A DNA stretch of 64,000 nucleotides from Nematopogon swammerdamellus (Eukaryota; Arthropoda; Insecta; Lepidoptera; Adelidae): assembly GCA_946902875.1 (NCBI GenBank), contig OX336349.1, positions 11,679,891 to 11,743,890 on the forward strand, written 5' to 3'. Positions within the stretch are counted from its first letter, which is position 1; every line of letters starts with the position of its first letter. Shown here piece by piece: positions 1-11,170 of the stretch. A model generated the notes under the pieces. It was not told the origin of the DNA and ran no database searches. It saw only the letters and a program-made list of their open reading frames with translations. The position numbers were made by a program, and so were the translations under genes.

Positions 1-290
1 GCAGGGATTGCATCCCTATACGCTGGACTTACCGCGGATGCGTACTAATCGATTCTGCAGATCATTCCTCTACAGAACCGGTAAACTCTGGAATGCTCTC
101 CCTGCTCATATATTTCCCCCCAAGTACAGTCTCGGGTCCTTAAAGAGGGGCGTGAATGGGCACATGTCAGGCCGGCATGGCATTCGCAACCCCCGCATAC
201 GACCGAATGTCCATGGGCGTCGTTAGACACCTTATGGGTGGCTAGGCGCCATATGTCGCGCTTTCAATAAAAAAAAATAAAAAAAAACGT
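1..290 (+). mobile_element. 3' end of jockey-like LINE (copy 1)
   Basis: The last 72 codons of a non-LTR retrotransposon ORF2 (stop near 226) are followed by a short 3' UTR and an A-rich tail at about 266-289. The peptide and 3' UTR are nearly identical to the end of the larger copy at 4070-4366, including the Arg-rich C-terminus ending NVHGRR. The 5' part lies outside the window. This is a dead fragment that encodes no complete domain. Confidence 0.88.
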
Positions 291-690
291 TCCTCCATTC
301 TCTTCGCCTCAAGACTCTACCTGAAGCGGTCTTCATGCAAGAAGCACACAGCGCCTCCTGGCGGAAAGGAGAAGAGTCCGGTTGCCTAGGCGACGGACTG
401 TTGTGATCTGACACGTCCGAAAATACAAGCGGGAGCGGGCGGTTTTGTTCAAACATTTTGCTCTGGAAAAGATAAAATCCACCCTGATCGAGCGCGGCGC
501 GGGCTCTCAGGGCTTGTTGCGACCTAATACGGCATAAGTATAGTGAGTGTAGTTTCCGAAGTGTGTGCGTAGCTGGGCCCAGCAGATCCTCGGACACCGG
601 GACGTTTCCGTGCCGATCGACGACCACCACCTGAAGGACCGAGCTATCGAAGGTGCGGCTGCGGGCGGAGACATCAACATCCAGGTAGGA
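291..690. other. Unassigned stretch between LINE tail and 102-bp repeats
   Basis: There is no convincing coding region. Several short frames overlap on both strands with no recognisable motif. It could be upstream sequence of the following repeat array or of the LINE. Confidence 0.3.
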
Positions 691-699
691 GGTACCACA

Positions 700-1480
700 C
701 CACCACACACTTTGCGCTACACCTCGAAGCTAGTCCGACGAATCCCGACGCTGCTCAGAAGGAGTCCAACATTTCCCTGTGTTCCCCCGACGCCATCCAG
801 ACGCAGTCCGACATCTACGTGAGCTCGGAAGCTAGTCCGACGAATCCCGAAGATGCTCAGAAGGAGTCCAACATTGCCCTGCGTTCCCACGACGCCATTC
901 AGACGGAGTCCGACATCTAAGTGAGCTCGGAAGCTAGTCCGACGAATCCCGACGCTGCTAAGAAAGAGCCCGACACTGCCCTGGGGTTCCCCGACACAAT
1001 ACAGACGGAGCCCGACATCCAAGTAAGCCTCAAAGCTAGTCCGACGAATCCCGACGCTGCTCAGAAGGAGTCCGACACTGCCCTGCGTTCCCCCGACGCC
1101 ACCCAGACGCAGTCCGACATCTAAGCGAGCTCTGAAACCAGTCTGACGAATCCCGACGCTGCTCAGAAGGAGTCCGACACTGCCCTGCGTTCCCCCGACG
1201 CCATCCAGACGCAGTCCGACATCTAAGCGAGCTCCGAAACCAGCCCGACGAATCCCGACGCGGCTCAGAAGGAGTACGACACTGCCCCTGCGTTCCCCCG
1301 ACGCCATCCAGACGCGGTCTGACATCTAAGCGAGCCTCGAAGCCAGTCCGACGAATCCCGACGCAGCTCGGAAGGAGCCCGACACTGCCCAACGTCCCCC
1401 GACGCCATCCCGATGGAGCCCGATACTGCCCTGCGTTCCCCGACGCCATCCAGACGGAGCCCGACACCTAAGCGAATTTC
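700..1480. repeat. 102-bp tandem repeat, about 7-8 copies
   Basis: The motif CCGACGAATCCCGA recurs with a strict 102-bp step (anchor positions 731, 833, 935, 1037, 1139, 1241, then 103 bp to 1344). Copies are roughly 85-95% alike by eye. Because 102 is divisible by 3, long frames stay open on either strand. On the plus strand most units end in an in-frame TAA (SDI-stop), so the array as a whole is not a plus-strand gene. It lies just upstream of the LINE at 1767 and may be LINE 5' sequence or an unrelated minisatellite. Confidence 0.85.
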
Positions 1481-1766
1481 CGAAGTCAGTCAGACGGATC
1501 CAGACGCTACGCCAAACTAATCCTATCACGAAGCGCAAAATAAGATCTGAACTGACTGATAGATAACAGTAGACAACACCCGTCGCCGCCGCGTAAACCA
1601 GCCTCGGGGAAACTTGTAAAAGTCCCAATCGTCTCTTATTTACCCTATTTCACCCCTTATGAAACTATCAAACCCAGAATATGAGTACCGCTGCGGTGAC
1701 GGCGTGATATTGCATGTGCACAGTCGCACCCCCACCCAACTACAGTCCACCCACTAACACCACGGG

Positions 1767-4366
1767 GTGAGAACGACTGTTGCGTACAGCGGCCCCATTC
1801 GGAAATACGGATTATTCGAGCACTTGAGTAGAGCGGCAGATGAAGTGCAAGAGCGGTTTCCCTCCGCGGATATGGTTCTGCTTGGAGATTTTAATGCCCA
1901 CCACGAGGTGTGGCTGGGCTCCGGGAGAACTGACTTCGCGGGGAGAGCCGCCTACGACTTCGCCCTGACGCATGACCTGTCTCAACTGGTAGATAAACCT
2001 ACCAGAGTGCCAGATATAGACGGTCATGTACCCTCTCTGCTGGATCTTCTGCTGACGACGAACCCTGCTGGATACAAAGTCACAGTGAGCGCTCCTCTTG
2101 GCTCCTCTGACCACTGTCTAGTGGGGTCCACGGTGCCATTTTCGCCTCCTCAGTCCCGTACTGGAGGATTGCGTCGAATTTGGCACTACGCGTCGGCAGA
2201 TTGGGATGGGATGCGAGAATACATCGCATCCTACCCATGGAGAGAGCTATGCTTCAGTTCGGATGATCCGTCGGAATGCGCCAATGCCGTAGCCGAGGTG
2301 GTTCTGGGGGGTATGGAAATGTTCATTCCCAGCGCCCTCGTCCGCCTCGGTGGTAAAAGCCAGCCCTGGTACAGCCGCGACTGTGCTGAAGCTGTCGCAG
2401 CTAATGGCGCAGCTTATCGTGCATGGTCGTGCGCTCGTGCCAGACGTGATCCTAATGTATCCGAACTGAAGAAAGAATACAATCGCCTCTCCAGATCCTG
2501 CAAGAGGACTATTACCAGGGCCAAATTCGAGCATATCGGCAGAGTTGGCGATAGGCTGAACCAGCACCCAACTGGGAGCCGTGAGTTTTGGTCTCTCGCC
2601 AAATCTGTCGAATCGAATTTTTGCCGCTCCTCACTTCCACCACTGCAGTGTCCTGGGGGCTCACTAGCCCCCTCCGCAAAGGAGAAAGCCGATTTATTGG
2701 TGTCTCTCTTTGCGGGGAACTCCAACCTGGACGATGGGGGTGCCATCCCTCCATCCATAACTAGGTGTGAGAACTCCATGCCGGAAGTACAGTTCCGACA
2801 ACGAACTGTGCGGGCGGAGCTTCTCTCCCTAGACACCAGGAAGGCGAGTGGGCCGGATAGGATTCCTGCATTGGTGCTGAAACGGTGTACTCCCGAGCTG
2901 GCTCCAGTGCTTACGCGCCTTTTCCGCCTCTCTTACTCTACTTCCCGTGTGCCGGCGGCCTGGAAATCTGCATTTGTTCAAGCGGTCCCCAAAAAGGGCG
3001 ACCGCTCAAACCCTTCGAACTACCGACCTATAGCGATTACCTCCCTACTCTGCAAGGTGATGGAGCGCATTATCAATGCCCAGCTCATGGCGTACCTGGA
3101 GACAAATAACCTCATCAGCGATCGGCAATATGGCTTTCGGCCAAACCGATCCGCTGGTGATCTCCTAGCGTACGTCACTCACCTTTGGGGGGAATCGCTT
3201 GAAGGACATGGTGAATCCTTGGCAATTGGCCTAGATATTGCCAAGGCATTCGACAGGGTTTGGCACAAATCGCTCCTGGGCAAGCTTCCGGCGTACGGAC
3301 TTCCTTCTGGCCTCTGCGACTGGGTCGCCGACTTCCTACATGGGCGTAGCATACAGGTCCTAGTGGACGGTTGCTCGTCGGATGCCATGTCAGTGAATGC
3401 CGGCGTACCGCAGGGATCTGTGCTGTCACCCACACTGTTTCTTCTGCATATCAATGACATGCTGCCACTCGGCAACATTCATTGTTATGCGGATGACAGT
3501 ACAGCACACGGATCCTATACCAGTCACCCTTCAGCCAGACGAGAGGTTGTGGATGAAAAGAGGCGAAGACTTGTGCTTGCGCGTTCAGTGCGAAGAGAGC
3601 GGCGTTCTCACCAGATCCTTGCTTCCAAGACACGTCGCTTAAATTAAGCGACCACCTCGGGGTCCTCGGAGTCGAACTGTCGCACGACCTAAACTACCGG
3701 CGCCATATCGAGGGCAAGGCCAAGCTGGCCTCAAAAAAGCTAGGCATACTCAATAAGGTTCGACGGTACTTCACGCCGGACCAAAGGCTGCTTTTGTATA
3801 AATCGCAGATAAGGTCCTGCCTGGAGTACTGCTCGCACCTGTGGGATGGCTCAGCCAAATACCAGCTTGCGCCTTTGGACTCGATCCAGCGTCGAGCCGT
3901 GCGACTAGTGGATGACCCCGACGTGTCCCGTGATCTAGAACCGCTGCAACTTCGTAGGGATGTCGGCGCCCTAAGCGTGTTCTATCGCTTATTCCACGGG
4001 GAGTGCTCGGAGGAGCTGTTTAACGCGATTCCGCCGTCCCCTTTCCACCTCCGTACAACGCGCACTGGGCAGGGATTACATCCCTATACGCTGGACTTAC
4101 CGCGGATGCGTACAAATCGGTTCTGCAGATCCTTCCTCCACAGAACCGGTAAACTCAGGAACGCTCTACTTGCCCACATATTTCCCCCCAAGTATAGTCT
4201 CGGGTCCTTCAAGAGAAGCGTGAATGGGCACCTGTCAGGCCGGCATGGCATTCGCAGCCCCCGCATACGTCCGAATGTCCATGGGCGTCGCTAGACACCT
4301 TATGGGTGACTCGGCGCCACATGTCGCGCTTAGTATAAAAAAAAAAAAAATAAAAATAAAAAAATT
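1767..4366 (+). pseudogene. Jockey-like LINE ORF2 (copy 2), endonuclease-reverse transcriptase, frameshifted
   Basis: This is a non-LTR retrotransposon polyprotein. The first frame (1767-3647) holds the C-terminal half of an APE-type endonuclease (GDFNAHH near residue 42, SDHCLVG near 114). It continues into a reverse transcriptase with KASGPDRIPA, YGFRPNRSAGD, LDIAKAFDRVWH, GVPQGSVLSPTLF and the catalytic YADD box near 3487-3498. The frame breaks around 3550-3640. The thumb and C-terminal region continue in another frame to a stop at 4294, followed by a 3' UTR and A-rich tail at about 4336-4365. The N-terminal endonuclease half and any ORF1 are missing, so the copy is 5'-truncated as well as frameshifted. 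It belongs to the jockey/CR1 group by motif style and cannot encode a working enzyme as it stands. Confidence 0.9.
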
Positions 4367-4370
4367 GACC

Positions 4371-5900
4371 GAAGCGTTTGTTTGAGATCAGACACAAGTC
4401 TTCGCCTCTTCATCCACAACATCCCGTCTGACTGAAGGGTCACTGGTATAGGATCCATGTGCTGTACTGTCATCCGCATAACAATTTATGTTGCCGAGTG
4501 GCAGCATGTCATTGATATGCAGAAGAAACAGTGTTGGTGACAAGACAACACAGATCCCTGCGGTACGCCGGCATTCACTGACAGGGCGTCCGAAGAGCAA
4601 CCGTCCACTAGGACCTGAATGCTACGCCCATGTAGGAAGTCGGCGACCCAGTCGCAGAGGCCAGAAGGAAGTCCGTACGACGGAAGCTAGCCCAGAAGCG
4701 ATTTGTGCCAAACCCATTCGAATGCCTTGGCAATATCGAGACCAATTCACACCGTTTCAGCACCAATGCATGAATCATATCCGGCCCACTCGCCTTCCTG
4801 GTGTCTAGGGAGATAAGCTCCGCCCGCACAGTTCGTTGTCGGAACTGTACTTCCGGCATGGAGTTCTCACACCTAGTTATGGATGGGGGGATGGCACCCC
4901 ATCGTCCAGGGTGGAGTTCTACGCAAAGAGAGCATTTACATTTGCGGAGTGGGCAAGTGAGCCCCCAGGACACTGTAGAGGTGGAAGGGAGGAGCGGTAG
5001 AAAATCGATACGACAGATTTGGCGAGAGACCAAAACTCACGGCTCCCAGTTGGGTGCTGGTTCAGCCTATCACCAACTCTGCCGATATGCTCGAATTTGG
5101 CCCTGACGATAGCCCTCTTGCAGGATCTGGAGAGGCGGTTGTATTCTTTCTTCAGTTCGGATACATTAGGATCGCGTCTGGTACGAGTGCACGACCATGC
5201 ACGATAAGCTGCGCCATTAGCTGCGACAGCTTCACCACAGTCGCGGCTGTACCAGGCCTGGCTTTTACCACCGAGGCGCACGAGGGCGCTGGGAATGAAC
5301 ATCTCCATTCCCCCCAGAACCACCTCGGCTACGGCATTGGCGCATTCTGCCGGAATGCGCCAATGCCGTAGCCAAGGTGTAGATCATCCGAGGTGTAGAT
5401 CATCCGAACTGAAGCATAGCTCTCTCCATGGGTAGGATGTGATGTATTCTCGCATCCCGTCCCAATCCGCTGACACGTAGTGCCAAATTGGACGCATTCC
5501 TCCAGTACGAGACTAAGGAGGCAAAAATGGCACCGTGGACCCCACTAAACAGTGGTCAGAGAAGCCAAGAGGAGTGCTCACTGTGACTTTGTATCCAGCA
5601 GGGTTCGTCGTCAGCAGAAGATCCAGCAGAGAGGGTGCATGACCGTCCATGTCTGGCACTTTGGTAGGTTGGTCTATCAGTTGAGGCAAGTCATGCGTCA
5701 GGGCGAAGTCGTAGGCGGCTCTCCCCTCGAAGTCAGTTCTCCCGGAGCCCAGCCACTCCTCGTGATGGGCATTAAAATCCCCAAGCAGAACCATATCCGC
5801 GGATATATATATATATATAGGGAAACTACATGCACTTCATCTGCCGCTCTACTCAAGTGCTCGAACAATCGAGCTGTCCCCGCGTCGTCTGAGTGCGACC
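4371..5900 (-). pseudogene. Inverted, broken copy of the same jockey-like LINE (copy 3)
   Basis: Minus-strand frames reproduce the LINE at 1767-3560. GDFNAHHEEW is near 5780, the endonuclease/RT linker spans 5323-4919, the KASGPDM segment is near 4800, and the YADD-containing segment ends near 4390. Internal deletions remove the central RT (the frame jumps at about 4740-4780). A stretch near 5340-5400 is duplicated, and an AT dinucleotide run at about 5803-5818 interrupts the endonuclease. It lies tail-to-tail with copy 2, only a few bases after that copy's poly-A tail, so the locus is a large imperfect inverted repeat. Confidence 0.87.
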
Positions 5901-5939
5901 TGTAGATACTTACAGGCGGACACACGCGACTCCGTCCCC

Positions 5940-6275
5940 AAGGGAACCGATTGTGATGATTCTTTTTTTATTTGAAAGCTGGTGCTTTCCGCGTGGTCCC
6001 ATTTCAATTTCATCAAGATCGGATTGGAAAGCGAGGCGGATTCGCGAAGCCAAAAGCCGAGCGATTCCGCCGAGTACATTAATAGCAAAAAATTACTAAA
6101 AAAACTGAAATAAAAAACTATTAAAAAATATATAAAAACCGCCTTCAAAAATGTATGAAATAAAAAAAATCGAACCCTAGAGTTGAAGGCGGTGCAAGCA
6201 AAAATAACCGACCGCCTTCAACTCTAGGGTTCGATTTTTTTTTATTTCATACATTTTTGAAGGCGGTTTTTAATT
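5940..6275. repeat. Repeat family E, copy 1, with long hairpin
   Basis: This carries the family E signature (GAGGCGGATTCGCG, then ATTAATAGCAAAAAATTACT) followed by near-perfect inverted arms at 6135-6192 and 6211-6270. The arms start AACCGCCTTCAAAAATGTAT and end at CTAGAGTTGAAGGCGGT, separated by only about 18 nt. Related copies lie at 14940-16060 and 28235-30790. Confidence 0.85.
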
Positions 6276-6754
6276 TTTTAAATCGTTTCTTTACAAAAAT
6301 GTATACACTTTATTTACATACAGACTGTACGTGCATGAAATATGTTTAATAAGTTGTTTCGACATACTGTCATACAAATTAAATAACAGAACGAAAGTTA
6401 AATTTTAAAAGTTCCTAATACTATATAGATAGGCCCTACATTTTCGTTCCATAGGCGGCAGGACGGCGCGGCGGAGCGGCGTTGTAGTGGGACGACAGAG
6501 GTGGCGGGCGGAATAGCGAGCCGCGAGCATCGACGACGCTCGCGTGTCGTCTCGTCGGTCGCGGTGCGGGACGATGAGCTGCTGGCGCGCGGGCGGGCGG
6601 GCTTATTCTTCCCCACTCCCGCAGCCCTCCCGCACCCCGAGTTCAGTGTAGTGCGAGCGCGCGCTTTTTAAACGTTGTTTTATTATATTGCGATACTCGA
6701 AACTACACAATTATATTATATTTTCATGTTCTTTGTCTAATAAGTTAATAAAAA
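6276..6754. other. CpG-rich block in A+T-rich surroundings
   Basis: 6276-6430 is A+T-rich with nothing recognisable. 6440-6665 turns abruptly CpG-rich (GGCGCGGCGGAGCGGCG, GCGCGCGGGCGGGCGGGC and similar). This could be a promoter/5' UTR island of an unannotated gene or repeat cargo; the intron-7 element of MTP has a similar interior. No ORF or core promoter supports a gene. Confidence 0.35.
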
Positions 6755-7310
6755 CAGACGAAGCAATTTTTCACAGTGCTTGGGTTATTGCCAAAAATAT
6801 GTAAAGGTGTGATCGATAAGGAAAATTTCCTAGATAATTATGAAAAGCGATATATTTAAAGAAATTAGGAGATGAAAAAAAATAAAAATTGACAGAGTAA
6901 TTTTTATAGGTATTTTCAAATTTCTGCCTGTTCGAAATCGAAATTTTCCTAGATAATGTTATATATATACTCTTATTAATATATAATATCATATTCCGAA
7001 AGAATTTTGGACAGAGCAATTTTTCACAGCGAATTATTGCCGAAAATCTGTAAAGGTGTGATCGATAAGGAAAATTTCCTAGATACTTGTCTAAAGCGAT
7101 ATATATAAATAAATTAAGACATATAATAAAATAAAAATTGACAGAGCAATTTTTCTGAAGAAGTTGTGATACAAAATAGGTATTTTCAAATTTCTGCCTA
7201 TTCGAAATCGAAATTTTCATAGATAATGTTATATATATACTCTTATTAATATATAATATCATATACGGAAGGAACTTCGGACGGAGCAATTTTTCACCAG
7301 CAGTTATAAG
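6755..7310. repeat. Degenerate ~255-270 bp tandem duplication
   Basis: The motif GAGCAATTTTTCAC recurs near 6763, 7016 and 7286. The intervening units share GGTGTGATCGATAAGGAAA, AAATTTCTGCCT and ATATATACTCTTATTAAT. The open frame on the minus strand across it is repetitive and low-complexity, so it is unlikely to be a gene. Confidence 0.8.
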
Positions 7311-7429
7311 CGATTTTCATCTTTAGGTATAAATACCTAACTTCCAAACATAAAAAATCCTAGATAATTTGTCAAACGTGTATTTTAAACCCTACTTTAT
7401 CACACTGCAAAGATTCAGCGACAGAGGAA

Positions 7430-9100
7430 TTACGTCGAGTGGAAATGCTTTATTGATTGGAGTAGCAGCTGTGACGGACGGCACTATGCGGGTTTTCTCC
7501 CCAAACAGAGATTATTAATGTATTTGTGGGGTCCTCCACCTGAAAGCCTTTTTAGATCCTGCGGTGCCTCGAACCTGCGCATCCTACTCCTTTCGTGCAT
7601 ACTTATCTTCGATATCGATATCTTAAACTTATCGGCAAGTGGTATGAGATGGATGAGTGATGTTTTGGTGGTTTAAAAAAAAATAACCAGGGTTAATTAA
7701 CCCTAACCTAATGTTGAGGCGGTGCATGTCGTTTTTGTTACGTTTGAATTTCCGAAAATAAAGCTTTCTTAGGTGGTTATAACGGGCAGGGCTATACGAA
7801 GGTACGCCAAACATAGATTATTAACTAAAAACTCGTAGGTTTGCCAAACAAAAATTAGTGAATAAGAACTGGGAGTGTCCTAATTGATTTCCTGCGAATA
7901 GATCTACCAGGCGGGACAGTGCTATTCGCAGTATGAGGTATTCAGGTAGGCACGAACTGCACTATGCGAGTTGGTTTAAAAAAAAAACCAGGGTTAAATT
8001 ACAGAAGATGCGTCGCTACGCGACTCATCTTCTGTAATTTAACCCTAACCTAATATTGAGGCGGCGCATGTCGTTTTTGTTACGTTTCGTTGAAAACTCT
8101 CATAGTGCAGTTTGGATACCTGCATGCAGGTTTACAGGACATGCCCGATCGGACAGTGTTCGCACGCAGGTAAGAGGTATTCGTAGGTACGAACTGCACT
8201 ATGCGAGTTGGTTTAAAAAAATAATAACCAGGGTTAAATTACAGAAGATGCGTCGCGCAGCGACGCATCTTCTGTAATCTCTAACCTAATGTTGAGGCGG
8301 GGCGGGCGCATGTCGTTTTTGTTACGTTTCGTTGAAAATTCCAATAGTGCAGTTTGCATACCTGCATGCAGGTATACCTGCGAATAGACACTTCCGGTTA
8401 TAACATTATATAACATTTAAAAAAAAATTTGCTTAAAAAAAACAGAACAAAAAAATTTGAGGGGCACGAGGCACGAACACATGGTCGATATCGAAAAAAT
8501 ACACCAACCCTACACTCTTACCAATGAGCCACCAAATCACATAAACGACCAAACGAATATCGGCTTCAATTGGTTTGCTTTCGAGCCGAGTCAACCCGAG
8601 TGTTTCCGAAAGGAGTATGATGCGCAGGTTCGAGGCACCGCTCGATCTAAAAAGGCTTTCAGGTGCCGTACCGGTCCGAATATTTCCAAAGTCCACTAGG
8701 CGAGTTGCTCTGATTGGTCGTTCTAAGTTTTGCGGGAAAATTTAAATTTCGGAAGTATTTTCGAAAATAAAGTTTTTTAGGTGGTTATAAAAAAATAACC
8801 TTAACCTAATTGTAACACCCTAACATAACTTAACAAAAAAAAGGAAGAAATATAAATTTCGGAAGTATTTTCGAAAATAAAGTTTTTTTAAGTGGTTATA
8901 AAAAATAACCTTAACCTAATTTACACTATACCACTGAGCCACCAAATCACATAAACGACCTAACGAATATCGGATTCACTAGGTTCGCTGGGAGTGCCGG
9001 AGGAGGAGCCAGACGAAATTTAAATTTTCCGCCAAACTGGCATCAACGAATCAGCATAATTCGCCTAGTGGACTTTGGATATATGCTACCGGTCCAACGC
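7430..9100. repeat. Cluster of hairpin-bearing repeats (family D) and inverted fragments
   Basis: Three related units start near 7675, 7977 and 8214 with AACCAGGGTTAAATTAC, a hairpin and then CCTAACCTAATNTTGAGGCGG. The hairpin of the third unit is perfect (TTACAGAAGATGCGTCGC with its complement, 8238-8276). Further out, segments at 7549-7615 and 8600-8660 are mutually inverted, as are 8690-8760 and 9010-9075. The phrase TTTTCGAAAATAAAGTTTTTT is directly repeated at about 8757 and 8868. Reverse-orientation relatives occur at 20010-20115 and 31790-31985. This is probably a nonautonomous DNA element. Confidence 0.75.
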
Positions 9101-9885
9101 TCCATCGTTATCACTGCCGCCATAGCCTCCTTCACATTTCGCATGCTCCCGCAGATTGCGCGCGTCGATCGAGATAACTCCCTGCTTTCCCGCGTCAACC
9201 GTTCCCGCGCAATTCAAATTTGGAATGTGAACTTTCTCGCTGGACAAGGACACACTGTCACTGTACAACAGGACCTATTTAGTATTCTTTGACACTGTAC
9301 TAAGTTGATTATTCCAATTCTTTCTAGTTATTTGACTTCTCATTCTATCTTACATAAATACCTCGCTTACGTCACAGCCTTACGTAGGTGTACTATTTGA
9401 AGGTGTACTTTTTGCAGTCTTAAATTTTTTTTGTCTCCTTTTATTTATTTGTTGAGTAGTTTCATGTTCACTTCTGATATTATGTTCGGCAGAACACTGG
9501 TCCCTTTCATCACGCCTGTGCTCGCAGTGCTAAATTTCAAAGATCTGTCTGTGGGTTCAATCCAACCATCGTGATCCAACATTTTAAGTCAATGGTTCAA
9601 TCATAGTCTGTGGTACTTACTCGTAACCGCAACAAAACATAGTGATAATATTATCTCTTTGACCGCAACCGCTAAATTACAATACACTTACTCTACTCTT
9701 CAATACAATTTTATTACTCTTTGCCGCAACCCTTTTCACTGATTTTTTTTTATGGAACTCACTTTTATATCTCACTCTAACTACTAAACCGGTGATTTCA
9801 GCCCATAAAAGCTTGGTGCCGAGGTGAACTACTTAGTTGCCAGGATGGACGGAGAACACGAACTATCTAACTCGCTCGAACTATC
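9101..9885. other. No gene seen
   Basis: This is A+T-rich sequence with short, unsupported frames only. It ends where the R2-type element tail begins. Confidence 0.4.
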
Positions 9886-10179
9886 TAAGATCGACGCTAA
9901 GCTCATATATGGAGAGAGCTTCGAAAACGTCACTGGAAGCATCCTACAGAATATGGATAGGTAGAGAGAGGGAGATCGATAGCGGGACTGGTGGTTTCCC
10001 TGCGTCCTAGTCAACGCAGACTAGCTGACGAGGGCTTGATGCGAGTCGAAACGTGAAGCATGCGCGGGAAATTTAGAGTGCCCCCCGCTAGTCCCCACCT
10101 CGATTAATACCCTCCTCTACTGCCGATGAGCCCGGATATGTTCGGTGAAGCCATCGCAAGCTTAGATCCACACCTTCCC
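9886..10179 (+). mobile_element. R2-type LINE 3' tail (truncated copy)
   Basis: This is nearly identical to the last ~50 bp of coding sequence plus the entire 3' UTR of the element at 43354-46405 (compare 46113-46405). It runs from AAGATCGACGCTAAGCTCAT through the stop at about 9962-9964 to CCACACCTTCCC. It is extremely 5'-truncated, the normal product of abortive target-primed reverse transcription. Confidence 0.9.
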
Positions 10180-10209
10180 GTCCTTCTAGTTTCTCCGTCC
10201 GACATTTCA

Positions 10210-10370
10210 TTCTGTTTTATTCAGTGAAGTGAAGTGGTATCAATCCGGTCTGGTTGAACCCTACCACCTAAAAGGTGAGGGAAGGAACCTACAGTTTTTA
10301 CTTGGAATCCGAACCATGGCCAGCCCCTCACCTATCCAAAGTTTAACCGCACCCGGTGTCACAGATTACT
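10210..10370 (-). mobile_element. SINE B fragment
   Basis: This is the reverse complement of part of the SINE B body (AACCCTACCACCTA, then GGAACCTACAGTTTTTACT and a tRNA-like box B remnant GAATCCGAACCATGG). It resembles 29951-30297 and 17836-18125. Confidence 0.7.
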
Positions 10371-10821
10371 AATAGTTACTTCGTAACAATGTTCGTTACA
10401 GATAAATCACTTCATATAAAAAGTTCCATACCTTCGGCTTTAATAGCCTACTGTTTTACGTCGCCAATCGCTGCGTGCGAAAATGTACCTAAACGATCGA
10501 GTGTAAAGTGATTATTGCTTTGCAGCTGCGCGCAGTTGCGTGGACGAATTTCCACTGAATTAGATCGCCGGCGGTCCACCGGGCTGTAGGTAGTTAGCGC
10601 GCGCAAGTACATAGAGTGTGTGAGGCCTGCCGGTGTGCTTAGCTTTGGCGATCTAACGTCGATGCATAGCACCACCGAGCTGCCGAGGCTGACTTGTTGC
10701 AAGGATTTATTTTTAATTCCTTTCATATTTTTTTTCAAGATCAACTAGTTTGACTCAACCGCCACCAATATAGATTTTCAGACTAGTGCAATTCCAAAAT
10801 GAAGGGTTACCTATTATAATA
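10371..10821. other. Moderately GC-rich intergenic stretch downstream of HACL1
   Basis: 10450-10700 is richer in CpG than its surroundings. It carries an open minus-strand frame of 98 codons with no recognisable features. It could be an untranslated first exon of a neighbour; nothing confirms this. Confidence 0.25.
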
Positions 10822-10827
10822 TTTATT
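10822..10827 (-). terminator. Poly-A signal for HACL1
   Basis: AATAAA on the minus strand lies 124 bp past the HACL1 stop codon and is the first canonical hexamer downstream of it. Confidence 0.6.
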
Positions 10828-10950
10828 GAAATGCTAGGGAAAATAAACAAATAAATAAAACAATATAAAAATATATTTGAAAGTGAACTCTGTACAATGA
10901 AAATGTTTGATTGCTTTTTGGAATGTTTTATACTTGATGTATTTCCACAT

Positions 10951-11170
10951 TCACAACTTGGACTCAGTGAGCCAGTTGAACGTCTGTGGCTTCCTGCTGG
11001 AGGAGGGGTTGATGGGTACGTTAATGATGGTGGGCCGGTCGGTGAGCTTCAGTGCCTGCTGCACGGCTATTTTAATCTCTGGCACCGTGCGCGCCAGAAA
11101 ACCACTCTCATTAAACATTCCCATCATTTTCTCATACTGAACCTCAGCTGTCAATGCAGATGGAGGAGTT
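10951..11170 (-). CDS. HACL1: HACL1 coding exon 11 (terminal)
   Basis: It encodes the C-terminal part of the ThDP-binding domain, from [19 protein letters not shown] to FNWLTESKL and a TGA stop. The acceptor is TTTCAG at 11171-11176 read on the minus strand. The SKL tail is the peroxisomal import signal. Confidence 0.93.

Noticed and set aside
717..1325. 202-codon minus-strand frame over the 102-bp repeats
   Set aside because: The frame stays open only because the repeat length is a multiple of three. It has no motif, splice or promoter support, though it is noted as a finding.
6771..7289. 172-codon minus-strand Ile/Asn/Tyr-rich frame
   Set aside because: It lies on the degenerate ~260-bp tandem repeat and is repetitive; no protein family is recognisable.
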